Part shown: positions 32,960 to 40,889 of the stretch, one piece after another | Numbering within the stretch: position 1 is the first letter of the stretch | Layout of the letters: each line of letters opens with the position of its first letter | From: Mesorhizobium loti | GTDB lineage: Bacteria; Pseudomonadota; Alphaproteobacteria; Rhizobiales; Rhizobiaceae | Direction of reading: 5' to 3' | DNA: 64,000 nt | Assembly (NCBI RefSeq): GCF_003148495.1 | Contig: NZ_QGGH01000013.1 | Span: forward strand, 62,001-126,000 | Notes under the pieces: generated by a model | The model's input: only the letters and a program-made list of their open reading frames with translations | Databases searched by the model: none | What the model was told of the DNA's origin: nothing | Translations under genes and position numbers: made by a program

Positions 32960-33976
32960 CTATTTCAGCAGCTGGTCGAACGTACACTGTTTGGGGTGCT
33001 TGTCGGGACGCCAGCGTATGAACTTGGTCCCATGCCGAAAGCGATCGCCTGTGACATGATCGAACCGAACTTCTACGACCAGTTTCGGCTTCAATGGCTC
33101 CCATTGCCCGCTTCTTTCCGTACTCCAGCGACTTGGGCCACCCGGCGCTTTGCCGGTAAAGCCGGGAGGTGAACGCAAAGCTTCGAGTTGTCGCGTCAAT
33201 TGTGGCCGGTCCTGCTCAGCGATCGTCGAGGTGAATCCCACATGGTCGAGCTTGCCCTCACCATCATAGAGCCCAAGCAAAAGAGAACCGACCTCGGGCG
33301 AGCTTGCCAGATACCGGAATCCGCCAACCACGCAATCCGCCGTGCGCAGACGCTTGACCTTGACCATGGCACGCTCGCCAGGTCGGTATCCTTCGTCGAG
33401 ACGCTTTGCGACAACGCCATCCGTCGAACCCTGCCCGGATTGACTGAGCCACTTCACTGCCGTCATCACGTCCTGAGTCGACCGCGAAAGCTCAAGGCCG
33501 GTGCTTCCAGTCGACGGAATGAACGCTTCCAGGGCCTTGCGGCGCGCTGACAGCGGTTGGTCCATCACGCTGCCGCCGGGACCGGCCAGCATATCAAACA
33601 GGATCAGTTTGGCCGGCGTTTCGGCAGAAAGTCTCCGGATCCTGCTTTCCGCTGGATGCAGCCGCATCTGCAATGCATCGAACGAAAGCGCGCCATCGAC
33701 GTCGATCACGATTTCCCCATCGACCACGAACTCTTTGGCCTTCAAGGCTCGCAACATCGAGACGACTTCGGGGAAATACCTGCCGAGCGGCTTGCCCGAT
33801 TTCGCGCGCAAGTCCACCTTATCGCCGGCTTTGAAGGCAAGGCAGCGGAACCCGTCCCATTTGGGTTCGTACTGCCATTGGCCGGCGCCGTCAGGCAACG
33901 CGTCTGCAGTTTTCGCCTCCATCGGCACGGTGTCCAATGGAACGCCAAACGGCAGCTTTGCGGTTTCAGATGTCAT
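32960..33976 (-). CDS. ligC: ATP-dependent DNA ligase (LigC type)
   Basis: A 338-residue stand-alone ligase. The adenylation lysine is K39 in E-P-K-W-D-G-F-R; D-G-E-I-V-I (motif III-like) and D-G-V-V-A-K-R (motif IV) follow, then the V-K-V-K-R motif V, and an OB domain ending with the F-I-R-W-R-P-D-K-H-P region. The start overlaps the ligD stop by ATGA, so both are made from one transcript. It probably seals nicks in an end-joining or excision-repair pathway with LigD and Ku. Confidence 0.9.
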   Translation of the reverse strand: MTSETAKLPFGVPLDTVPMEAKTADALPDGAGQWQYEPKWDGFRCLAFKAGDKVDLRAKSGKPLGRYFPEVVSMLRALKAKEFVVDGEIVIDVDGALSFDALQMRLHPAESRIRRLSAETPAKLILFDMLAGPGGSVMDQPLSARRKALEAFIPSTGSTGLELSRSTQDVMTAVKWLSQSGQGSTDGVVAKRLDEGYRPGERAMVKVKRLRTADCVVGGFRYLASSPEVGSLLLGLYDGEGKLDHVGFTSTIAEQDRPQLTRQLEALRSPPGFTGKAPGGPSRWSTERSGQWEPLKPKLVVEVRFDHVTGDRFRHGTKFIRWRPDKHPKQCTFDQLLK

Positions 33977-36630
33977 GCGGCGAGCTTTGCCGACCCCAGC
34001 CGCTTGATAGCGGTGCTGATCGAGCGTTCGCCATCACCGTAATCGGTCCAGGCGACGGTCTTCTTCAGGAGGCCGGGCACAGTGGCGACCGTGTATCTCT
34101 TCGGATCGAGGTCCACCTTCACCTGCCCCCATGTCAGGGGCATGGATACCGTTGCGCCTTCTCTCGCCCTCGGAGACAGTGGGGCGACGGCTGTCGCCAT
34201 GCGATCGTTTCGAAGGTAGTCCAGGAAGATTCGGGACGTCCGCAGCTTCTTGGCCATATTTACAAGGTAGAGGTCTGGGCTATCGCGTGCCATCTGCATG
34301 CAGACCGCCTTGGCGAAGGCCTTGGCCTCGGGCCATGTGGTTTTGCTGCGCTGGGTCGCCAAGGGCGTGACAACGTGCAGCCCCTTGCCGCCCGTCGTCT
34401 TGCAGAAACTCACCAAACCCAAATCCTCCAGACGGTCGCGCATTTCCTTGGCCGCCGCGACGACCTCGGCGAAGGCAACTTCCGGACCAGGGTCGAGATC
34501 GAAAACCAGTCGGCCGGGGATCTCGGGTTGCCCGGGTTGGCAATTCCAGGGGTGCAGCTCCAGGCCGCCGATCTGGGCGATGGCCGCCAGCCCCTCGACA
34601 CGATCGATCTGCAGATATGGCTTGTGGTCGCCGAAAACCTTCACCAGTTCCAGCAGATTGGACGTGCCTGGCATTGCGTGGCGCTGGAAGAACTGTTCGC
34701 CCGCATAGCCATCAGGAGCGCGCACGAGGGAGCAGGGTCGTCCCTTGAGATGCTTGATCATCCATGGGCCGACGGCCTCGAAGTATTCGGCCAGGTCGAG
34801 CTTCGTCACCGGCTGCCCGCCGTCGCCGGCGTTCGGCCAAAGCGGCTTGTCCGGCTTGGAAATGATGACGCCCATGACAACCGGGCTTTTTCCCGCAACT
34901 CGCGTTGCCTTGGCAGGGTCGGCGAGCTTCGTGTCCTGAGGATCGGCGGGGCGCTCGGCCTCGACGTCCTTCGCTGGTTTGTCTTCACGCAGGGCTTTGA
35001 AGGCAGCCTGCCTGACATTGCCGCCCCCAGTCCATCCCGCGAACTCGATCTCAGCAACCAGTTCCGGCTTCGTCCAAAAGATGGTGGAGTCCTTCTTCGG
35101 CGCGCCATCGCCGGTGAAAGGTGATTTGGTCGCCGTCATTGCCTTCAACCTGGGCAGCAGTTGCTTGACCTTTGCCTCGCTGAAGCCGGTTCCGACACGG
35201 CCGATATAGGCGAAATGTTCGCCGCGGTTGACGCCAACGAGCAAAGATCGGAATTTGCCGTTGGTGGTAGACCAGCCACCGATGACAACCTCATGCCCGG
35301 CGCGGCATTTCGATTTTACCCAAGTGTCGGTCCTTCCCGACACATAGGTTGCATCAGCCTTTTTGGAGATGATGCCTTCAAGCGAAAGACGACAAGCAGA
35401 ACGCAACACCGCATCGCCGCCATTGGTGAAGTGCTCGACATAGCGGATCAGGTGTTCCTCGCCGCGATCCACCTCGCCCAGCATCTCGCTCAGCTTTTCT
35501 TTGCGTTGCGTAAGAGACAGTCTGCGCAAATCCTCGCCGTCGGCGAACAACAAGTCGAAGGCAAAGAATACGAGATCCTTTGTCCGGCGCTCGGACAGCG
35601 CGGCTTGCAAAGCGGCGAAATCCGGTGCGCCATTTTCGCCGAGCGCTACGATCTCACCGTCGATAATGCCATCGGGGAAATCGGCCGCCTCTTTTGCGAT
35701 GGCGTCAAATTTTTCCGTCCAATCCAGACCTTTTCGTGTTTTCAACGTGGCGGCGCCGTCCTCGATGCGCAACTGGACGCGGTAGCCGTCGAATTTGATT
35801 TCATGAACCCAGTCTGTCCCTGCCGGCGGCCGCGAAAGCGTCGCGCAGAGCTGTGGTGCGATGAAGCCAGGCATCTTCGCCGTCGAACCCCGCGGGGCTC
35901 CTTTCGCAGGCAGCACCGCCTTCGCCGGTCCCTTAGACGACTTGGCGCGCTCGTCGGCGGCGTGGCCACGATTGCTGTCCCACACCGCATCGGCATCGGC
36001 CACAGAAGAGCCTTGCATCATGAACGGCTTCGGGCCGGAACCCTTGCCCGCGGCAATTTTTTCCATGCTCCGTCCGGAGGCCACGGATCGATCATGAGAC
36101 AGCACCGCGTCGCCGTTGCCATCCGTCGCGTATTCGTCACGATGCTTGATCAGCAGCCAGTTCGTCCGTCTCCCGCCATTGCGGTCATGCTTCATGCGCA
36201 CAAGCACAAAGCTTCCATGCAGGCGCTTGCCGTCGAGCATGAACTTCAGATCACCCTTTTCCAGTGCCTGCTCAGGAGGCATGGAGCCTTCCGGCTGCCA
36301 ATAGCCTCGATCCCACAGCTGCACCGTTCCGCCGCCATACTGCCCCTTGGGGATGGTACCTTCGAAGTCGCCGTAGTCGAGCGGATGATCCTCAACCTGG
36401 ACGGCCAGGCGCTTGTCCTGAGGATCCAGAGACGGACCTTTGGTAACAGCCCACGACTTGAAGACACCGTCGAGCTCAAGGCGAAGATCATAGTGCAGTC
36501 GCGTCGCCGCGTGTTTCTGAATGACGAAGCGGAGCCGGTTCGATTTAGCGATCGAGCGCTCGCCACTCGGTTCTTTCGTCTTCGTAAAATCACGCTTGGC
36601 GCGATAGGTGGAAAGCTCGCCTTTTGTCAT
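33973..36630 (-). CDS. ligD: DNA ligase D (phosphoesterase, ligase, polymerase)
   Basis: An 885-residue end-joining enzyme. Domain order: 3'-phosphoesterase at about 1-170 (F-V-I-Q-K-H-A-A-T-R-L-H-Y-D-L-R-L-E, with the catalytic His/Asp), linker, ATP-dependent ligase at about 255-555 (K279 in E-I-K-F-D-G-Y-R), and AEP-type polymerase at about 590-870 (R-L-V-F-D-L-D-P-G, catalytic Asp pair). This is the rhizobial PE-Lig-Pol order. It works with Ku to repair double-strand breaks. ligC follows with ATGA overlap; ku lies on the opposite strand 367 bases away. Confidence 0.95.
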   Translation of the reverse strand: MTKGELSTYRAKRDFTKTKEPSGERSIAKSNRLRFVIQKHAATRLHYDLRLELDGVFKSWAVTKGPSLDPQDKRLAVQVEDHPLDYGDFEGTIPKGQYGGGTVQLWDRGYWQPEGSMPPEQALEKGDLKFMLDGKRLHGSFVLVRMKHDRNGGRRTNWLLIKHRDEYATDGNGDAVLSHDRSVASGRSMEKIAAGKGSGPKPFMMQGSSVADADAVWDSNRGHAADERAKSSKGPAKAVLPAKGAPRGSTAKMPGFIAPQLCATLSRPPAGTDWVHEIKFDGYRVQLRIEDGAATLKTRKGLDWTEKFDAIAKEAADFPDGIIDGEIVALGENGAPDFAALQAALSERRTKDLVFFAFDLLFADGEDLRRLSLTQRKEKLSEMLGEVDRGEEHLIRYVEHFTNGGDAVLRSACRLSLEGIISKKADATYVSGRTDTWVKSKCRAGHEVVIGGWSTTNGKFRSLLVGVNRGEHFAYIGRVGTGFSEAKVKQLLPRLKAMTATKSPFTGDGAPKKDSTIFWTKPELVAEIEFAGWTGGGNVRQAAFKALREDKPAKDVEAERPADPQDTKLADPAKATRVAGKSPVVMGVIISKPDKPLWPNAGDGGQPVTKLDLAEYFEAVGPWMIKHLKGRPCSLVRAPDGYAGEQFFQRHAMPGTSNLLELVKVFGDHKPYLQIDRVEGLAAIAQIGGLELHPWNCQPGQPEIPGRLVFDLDPGPEVAFAEVVAAAKEMRDRLEDLGLVSFCKTTGGKGLHVVTPLATQRSKTTWPEAKAFAKAVCMQMARDSPDLYLVNMAKKLRTSRIFLDYLRNDRMATAVAPLSPRAREGATVSMPLTWGQVKVDLDPKRYTVATVPGLLKKTVAWTDYGDGERSISTAIKRLGSAKLAA

Positions 36631-36811
36631 GCAACAGATCCCGGCTGAGGACGCGACGCGCGACTCAACGCCGTGGACGAGATTTGGTTCGTTCGGCGCT
36701 GGAATGACGCGGCAGTCACTTTTTCCGTCTCAGAGGAGATGTGGCGTCTTAATCTCCGTCGCCGCGGATTGGCGCTCGACACATCGCGGTCCAGCAAGGT
36801 CGCTCAAGACA

Positions 36812-36897
36812 AGCTCGATCTCGGCACGCAGCTGTTGCCAAAACCCTTCAACCTTGAAGACCTTGCCGAAGAGCTGCGGGCCGTTCTCGATGAGCAT
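36812..36897 (+). pseudogene. Relic of a response-regulator receiver domain
   Basis: The frame reads L-G-T-Q-L-L-P-K-P-F-N-L-E-D-L-A-E-E-L-R-A-V-L-D, the C-terminal end of a receiver domain with its conserved K-P. No phosphoacceptor part is present. It lies between the divergent ligD and ku genes, directly upstream of the ku promoter. Confidence 0.55.
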
Positions 36898-36945
36898 AGG
36901 TCCGTTGGTCAGGCACGCCTGACAGCGGCAAGACCGGCATGCAGC

Positions 36946-36970
36946 GGAACGATTCAAACGCCCGTTCGTT
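36946..36970 (+). promoter_or_regulatory. EcfG promoter of ku
   Basis: GGAAC (36946-36950), 16 bases, CGTT (36967-36970): perfect consensus, 27 bases before the ATG. In Sinorhizobium meliloti end joining is reported to be controlled by the EcfG-type factor RpoE2, which fits. Confidence 0.8.
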
Positions 36971-36997
36971 TGCCTCGACGGAAACAGGACAAATTAA

Positions 36998-37825
36998 ATG
37001 GTTGCGCCGCGTGCGGCCTGGAAGGGCTTTCTGAAGGTTGGTTCCGTCGCTTGCGGCGTGAAGGTTATCGGCGCAACCAGCGAGGCATCCAAGATTCATT
37101 TCAAGATCCTGAACCGAAAAGACGGTCTGCCGGTCAAAAGTGTTTATGCCGACGAGCAGACGGGAAAGACCGTCGAGGCGGAAGACCAGGTGAAGGGGTT
37201 CGAAGTCGAGAAAGATGAGTTCCTTCAGATCGATCCCAACGACATCAAGGCGCTCAAGCTGACATCGGATCATACACTTGAGGTCGGCGAATTCGTATCC
37301 ATTGACGACGTGGATACGCGCTATCTCGAGAAACCCTACTATCTGATTCCTGCCGACGGCGCCGCTGTCGAGGCTTACGGCGTCATTCGCGACGCGATGA
37401 AGAACAAGGGTGTTGCTGCCCGATCCTGTATCGTCCTTTATCAGCGCGGCCGGGAGGTGCTGATCCAACCTCATGGCAAAGGCATGCTGATGACAGAATT
37501 GCGGAGCCACAACGAGGTGGTCTCGGCAGACAGTGTTTTCGATGGCTTGACGAAGGCGAAATACGATCCTGAATTGCTCGAAATCGCCGGCATGCTGATC
37601 GACAAGAAAGTTACGACTTTCGATCCTTCAAAATTTGAAGATACGTATGAAGATGCGTTGATCGCCATGATCGATGCGAAGCGCAAGGGTAAGGCGCCGC
37701 CAAAGCCGGCTCCCAAGCCAAAAGAGAACGTCATCAACCTGGCTGAAATTCTTAAAAAGAGTCTCAAGCAGGAAGGGCTGGCAGCATCCAGAAAGAGCCT
37801 TTCGCCGAAGCGTAAGAAAGCTTGA
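36998..37825 (+). CDS. ku: Ku protein for non-homologous end joining
   Basis: A 275-residue bacterial Ku homodimer subunit that binds DNA ends and recruits LigD. Family features: A-W-K-G-F-L-K-V-G at the start, G-L-P-V-K-S-V-Y-A-D-E-Q near residues 45, V-K-G-F-E-V-E-K-D-E-F near residue 67, and Y-L-I-P-A-D-G-A-A near residue 117. The basic, Lys-rich C-terminal tail is typical. The GTG-start XRE gene follows 35 bases later. Confidence 0.95.
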   Translation: MVAPRAAWKGFLKVGSVACGVKVIGATSEASKIHFKILNRKDGLPVKSVYADEQTGKTVEAEDQVKGFEVEKDEFLQIDPNDIKALKLTSDHTLEVGEFVSIDDVDTRYLEKPYYLIPADGAAVEAYGVIRDAMKNKGVAARSCIVLYQRGREVLIQPHGKGMLMTELRSHNEVVSADSVFDGLTKAKYDPELLEIAGMLIDKKVTTFDPSKFEDTYEDALIAMIDAKRKGKAPPKPAPKPKENVINLAEILKKSLKQEGLAASRKSLSPKRKKA

Positions 37826-37860
37826 GCACGGCCGCGCCCCACGCGATCGAGGAGACATTT

Positions 37861-38169
37861 GTGGTCCGACCAACCCGGGAACAATGCCGTGCGGCAAGAG
37901 GGCTCTTAAATTGGTCGCAAGCCAGGCTTGGCGCAAAAGCGAATGTGAGCGAAGGAACGGTTAGGGACTTCGAAAACGGCAAGCGTGTACCGGCCACCGA
38001 CAAGCTCCTTGCGATGCAAGCCGCATTGGAAATGGGCGGCGTGGCTTTCCTGAGCCATGGGCAGACTGCGCAAGGCGGAGGACCGGGAGTTCGCCTAAGG
38101 AAGCCGACGGCACCGCGAACACGCGTTCGAGATGGCGAAGCCGGCATCATCGAAAACAGTGAAATGTAG
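37861..38169 (+). CDS. XRE-family transcriptional regulator next to ku
   Basis: A 102-residue regulator with one helix-turn-helix (A-A-R-G-L-L-N-W-S-Q-A-R-L-G then V-S-E-G-T-V-R-D-F-E-N-G-K-R). I chose GTG 37861, behind GAGGAG at 37848-37853; a TTG overlapping the ku stop is the alternative. Such L-L-x-W-S-Q-x-x-L-A proteins are common and need not control ku. The C-terminal R-L-R-K-P-T-A-P-R-T tail is disordered. Confidence 0.8.
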   Translation: MVRPTREQCRAARGLLNWSQARLGAKANVSEGTVRDFENGKRVPATDKLLAMQAALEMGGVAFLSHGQTAQGGGPGVRLRKPTAPRTRVRDGEAGIIENSEM

Positions 38170-38484
38170 AATGCTGCAGGCTAGCAGCCCCTCACATCTG
38201 GTCGTTGTAATGCTCTTTCGCTTGTCCAACCATCTTCGCCAGTTCGGAAAATGGGGGATGTCCGATTCACCTTGGGCTTTGTCAGCGATCTGAAGAAGCG
38301 GGATCGGACAGCAGATCGCGTTGCGATTGGCAGGGGAACTTCATTTGCCCCCTGGTTGCCTGTCGCGGGACGCCTCAACCGTTCTCAGACCGATATCAAT
38401 GTCGTCGACAGCAGGCCCTTGTGAACATGCACATTGTTGCCACGCAATCGAAGTCATCAGCCTTCGCGCGAAGATTTGCGACGT
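38170..38484. other. No convincing gene; possible small-gene remnant
   Basis: On the minus strand near 38200 a short frame ends E-L-A-K-M-V-G-Q-A-K-E-H-Y-N-D-Q-M, which looks like the tail of a small protein without a start. Nothing else recognised. Confidence 0.35.
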
Positions 38485-38700
38485 TCATGGGCTGTCCTTA
38501 TTTATCTGCCCCGAAGGGTTCTGCCCGTCCGACTGATGGGTCTTGTCGTTCACTTCGTTCGAAGGCCGTGTCAGTCCCACCCCGCTCCTCGGCTTCTTGT
38601 TACCCGCCGCGTCCTGGGAGAAAGAATCCGAAGGGTCGGGACCGGTCTTGGCCGGATATTTTGTTGCTCCCGTTTCGCGATGGTTGTCGTTGCCAGACAT
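38485..38700 (-). CDS. Small hydrophilic protein with EcfG-type promoter
   Basis: A 71-residue, Asn/Lys/Ser/Gly-rich protein without hydrophobic core (M-S-G-N-D-N-H-R-E-T-G; S-G-Q-I-N-K-D-S-P at the end). GGAGG precedes the ATG at 38700 and an EcfG-type promoter lies 27 bases upstream. Probably a disordered stress protein; function unknown. Confidence 0.65.
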   Translation of the reverse strand: MSGNDNHRETGATKYPAKTGPDPSDSFSQDAAGNKKPRSGVGLTRPSNEVNDKTHQSDGQNPSGQINKDSP

Positions 38701-38727
38701 GTGCAGCCCTCCTGTGTGATCGTCGAT

Positions 38728-38752
38728 AACCACACCCGACGCCACGAGTTCC
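38728..38752 (-). promoter_or_regulatory. EcfG-type promoter of the small hydrophilic protein
   Basis: Minus strand GGAAC (38748-38752), 16 bases, GGTT (38728-38731), one mismatch in the -10. Confidence 0.55.
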
Positions 38753-38926
38753 ATTGCGCATGGAACATTCCCCGGGGGGCCGATCGTTGGCCAGCAAAAG
38801 CGATAGCTGCACGGCCAGGATCAAGAACCTTAACGCAGGCGTTGTCGAGAAGCCGGATTTGGCTCAAGCCAGAATTGAGCGCAAAGACCTCAACTGCAGG
38901 GGTCGCGACTTAGCGCGCTCGGCCAC

Positions 38927-39538
38927 TCACGCTCTCTTCGCGAACGCCCAGACCATCAGCGGGTATTCCTCGTCGTTGCTGAGGTCGCGCCACAGGCCGT
39001 AGGCGCGCACGGGGCCGCCGATATGGGCCCTGGCGCAGGCCTTGTTGCCCCAGCCGTGGACCTTGACGTTGGCTTCCGCGAAGCCGCCCTCGACCATCAG
39101 CTGCTTGAGGCCGGCGGGGGTCCATCTGTTGTAGTCGTGCGGCCTGGCGTGGACGCGAAACAGGAAGGGTGTCGCCACCATCGCCCAGCCGCCGGACCGG
39201 GTCATGGCGTGGATGTTTTCCACCGCTGCCTGCGGCCGGCGCACGTGCTCCAGCACCTGGTCGGCGATGACGATGGAATATTGCTCGTCGGTGCGGTCCT
39301 TGCAGATGTCGAAAGCAGGGAAATCGACCGACCTGTAATTGGGGCACATCGCCCGCCAATAGCGGTTCCAGCCAGGCGAGATCTCGATGACGTCGGAGGC
39401 CTTGCGGTTGCCGGCTTCGAGAAAGAGCGTGAACGCCTCGATCTGGCGGATGCGCAGCCAGTTGCGGGAATCGTAACCGATGAGCCGTTTCACGGCGCGT
39501 TTGCTTTGGCTTTTCAGGGCGGCAAGGCTTGTCGTCAC
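38927..39538 (-). CDS. SAM-dependent methyltransferase
   Basis: A 203-residue class I methyltransferase. D-V-I-E-I-S-P-G-W-N-R (motif I-like, about residues 49-59), Y-S-I-V-I-A-D-Q-V-L-E-H-V (motif IV-like), and S-G-G-W-A-M-V-A-T-P (motif V-like) are visible. GTG 39538 is chosen because GGAGG lies ten bases upstream. Its motif I lacks the usual G-x-G-x-G (S-P-G-W-N), so the fold is clear but the substrate is not. Related proteins act on cell-surface polysaccharides. Confidence 0.75.
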   Translation of the reverse strand: MTTSLAALKSQSKRAVKRLIGYDSRNWLRIRQIEAFTLFLEAGNRKASDVIEISPGWNRYWRAMCPNYRSVDFPAFDICKDRTDEQYSIVIADQVLEHVRRPQAAVENIHAMTRSGGWAMVATPFLFRVHARPHDYNRWTPAGLKQLMVEGGFAEANVKVHGWGNKACARAHIGGPVRAYGLWRDLSNDEEYPLMVWAFAKRA

Positions 39539-39707
39539 ATCGACCTCCTCCACAACCCGCCGCGAAGAACAGTCTAGCCCGGGCAAGTGGGCAAAAAATG
39601 ACAGCGAGCCAATTTCTCCCTCGAAGGCCCTCCAACGAGTGACAACAAAGCTTCGCCATGGGAGGGCTCGTCACCGACCTCCAATTCTCAACAAAGGAAT
39701 CTCACGT

Positions 39708-39899
39708 GATCTTGCCAGACGCCGGATCCGTCGCTCCGCGTGCGCAGCCGGCGAACAATCCAGGACGGTCGCCGGCACTTCGTACCGCGTGTTCCTCGAC
39801 GCCTCCTCGACCGACGAGTTCGCCACCAACGCCGAACTGGCACTCGAACTGGAACCGCACCGCGTCCAGCGTCATTATGACGTTCATCGCGATAAATAG
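39708..39899 (+). pseudogene. Possible frameshifted small gene
   Basis: AAAGGA precedes GTG 39708, and the frame begins V-I-L-P-D-A-G-S-V-A-P-R. Near 39775 the coding style moves to another frame, S-Y-R-V-F-L-D-A-S-S-T-D-E-F-A-T, which runs to the TAG at 39897. Based only on codon-position bias; no family recognised. Confidence 0.3.
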
Positions 39900-40292
39900 C
39901 ACTGAAGCCTGATCGGGCCGAGGCGACGGGACCGGGGCGGCCCGAAGACGGAACCGGCCTGCGGAATGCCGATACCTCGCACATCAAAGAGGCGGATCCG
40001 GGGACAGAATCCGCCTCGTCTGCCGACAGGGCTTCGGGGGGAAGACGGGGGTCGGCAAACAATCCGATAGCAATATCAGCAAGCTTCTTGAGGCGTACTG
40101 TGCTCCGGAAGAATGGATTGTGAGCGCGTTTTGGATCCCGCGCAATTCGCCCGATAGACGTAGCCTGATATGCCTATGGACGTGTCGCGGACGCGTCCAT
40201 TCCGTCCGACCTAGGCCGGATCGGGCGACGAGCTCCCCTTCCTTTCTTGAGCAACTACCTGCTGGCAAACGCGTCCCGCCGTCAGGCTCGCA
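39900..40292. other. Intergenic, with a hairpin at 39989-40017
   Basis: GAGGCGGAT (39989-39997), 11-base loop, ATCCGCCTC (40009-40017). On the minus strand it is followed by TTT, so it may end the transcript of the glycine-zipper lipoprotein gene. No gene seen. Confidence 0.4.
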
Positions 40293-40622
40293 TCAATAAT
40301 CGCCGTTGTAGTACCGGTCGTCGCAGGGCGCCGTGTAGATGCGGCCGTCGCGATCCTCGTAGCGGCACATCTGGTCGCCGCGGCGCTGGTCTTCGCGGCG
40401 CTGTGGGGTGGTGGCTGAGCCGACGACGGCGCCGAGCAGGGCGCCGCTGGCCGCGCCGATGACCGTGCTCTTGGTGTTGCCGCCAATGGCCTGGCCGACG
40501 AGGGCGCCGCCGGCGCCGCCGATCAGCGCGCCGGTTCCGGCCCGCTGCTGGCCTTCGGTCTGCGCGCAGCCTGCCAGTGCTGCGGTCATCAGCACGGCTG
40601 CGATGGCTTTGTGAAAGTTCAT
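40293..40622 (-). CDS. Glycine-zipper lipoprotein
   Basis: A 109-residue outer-membrane-type lipoprotein. The signal peptide ends in a lipobox (L-A-G-C at residues 17-20). Then two glycine-zipper segments (G-T-G-A-L-I-G-G-A-G-G-A-L-V-G and G-A-A-S-G-A-L-L-G-A-V-V-G) and a C-terminal region rich in Arg, Asp and Tyr with two Cys. AGGGAG lies before the ATG. Such proteins are common in rhizobia and are linked to envelope integrity. Confidence 0.85.
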   Translation of the reverse strand: MNFHKAIAAVLMTAALAGCAQTEGQQRAGTGALIGGAGGALVGQAIGGNTKSTVIGAASGALLGAVVGSATTPQRREDQRRGDQMCRYEDRDGRIYTAPCDDRYYNGDY

Positions 40623-40889
40623 GTGCGTTCTCCCTTGAAGGCCTGAAATCCCTATGGCTTGCCACCTGCGGCCGCAATGCGGCGGAACGGGGGCACGAGG
40701 CCTCACGATAAAAGACATGGTTTCTCGGGCGTTGATAGAAACCCTGCCTGCTATTTTTTGACCCTCTCGGTTCATGGCAACAAAGCCTCATTCGATACAA
40801 AGTGTCGGTCAATGTGTAACGGGATTGAAGCGTCATGCCGCTAGGGTCGCTGGTTCAAGCGAACGTTCAATCTGCCTTTTAGGCGCGGA

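Noticed and set aside
33937..36648. Long plus-strand open frames opposite ligD
   Set aside because: Shadows caused by high GC in the third codon position of ligD; the minus-strand product has all catalytic motifs.
40847..40865. T-arm-like sequence (GGTTCAA with flanking stem) before the recombinase gene
   Set aside because: No tRNA cloverleaf or acceptor end can be drawn around it; likely chance.
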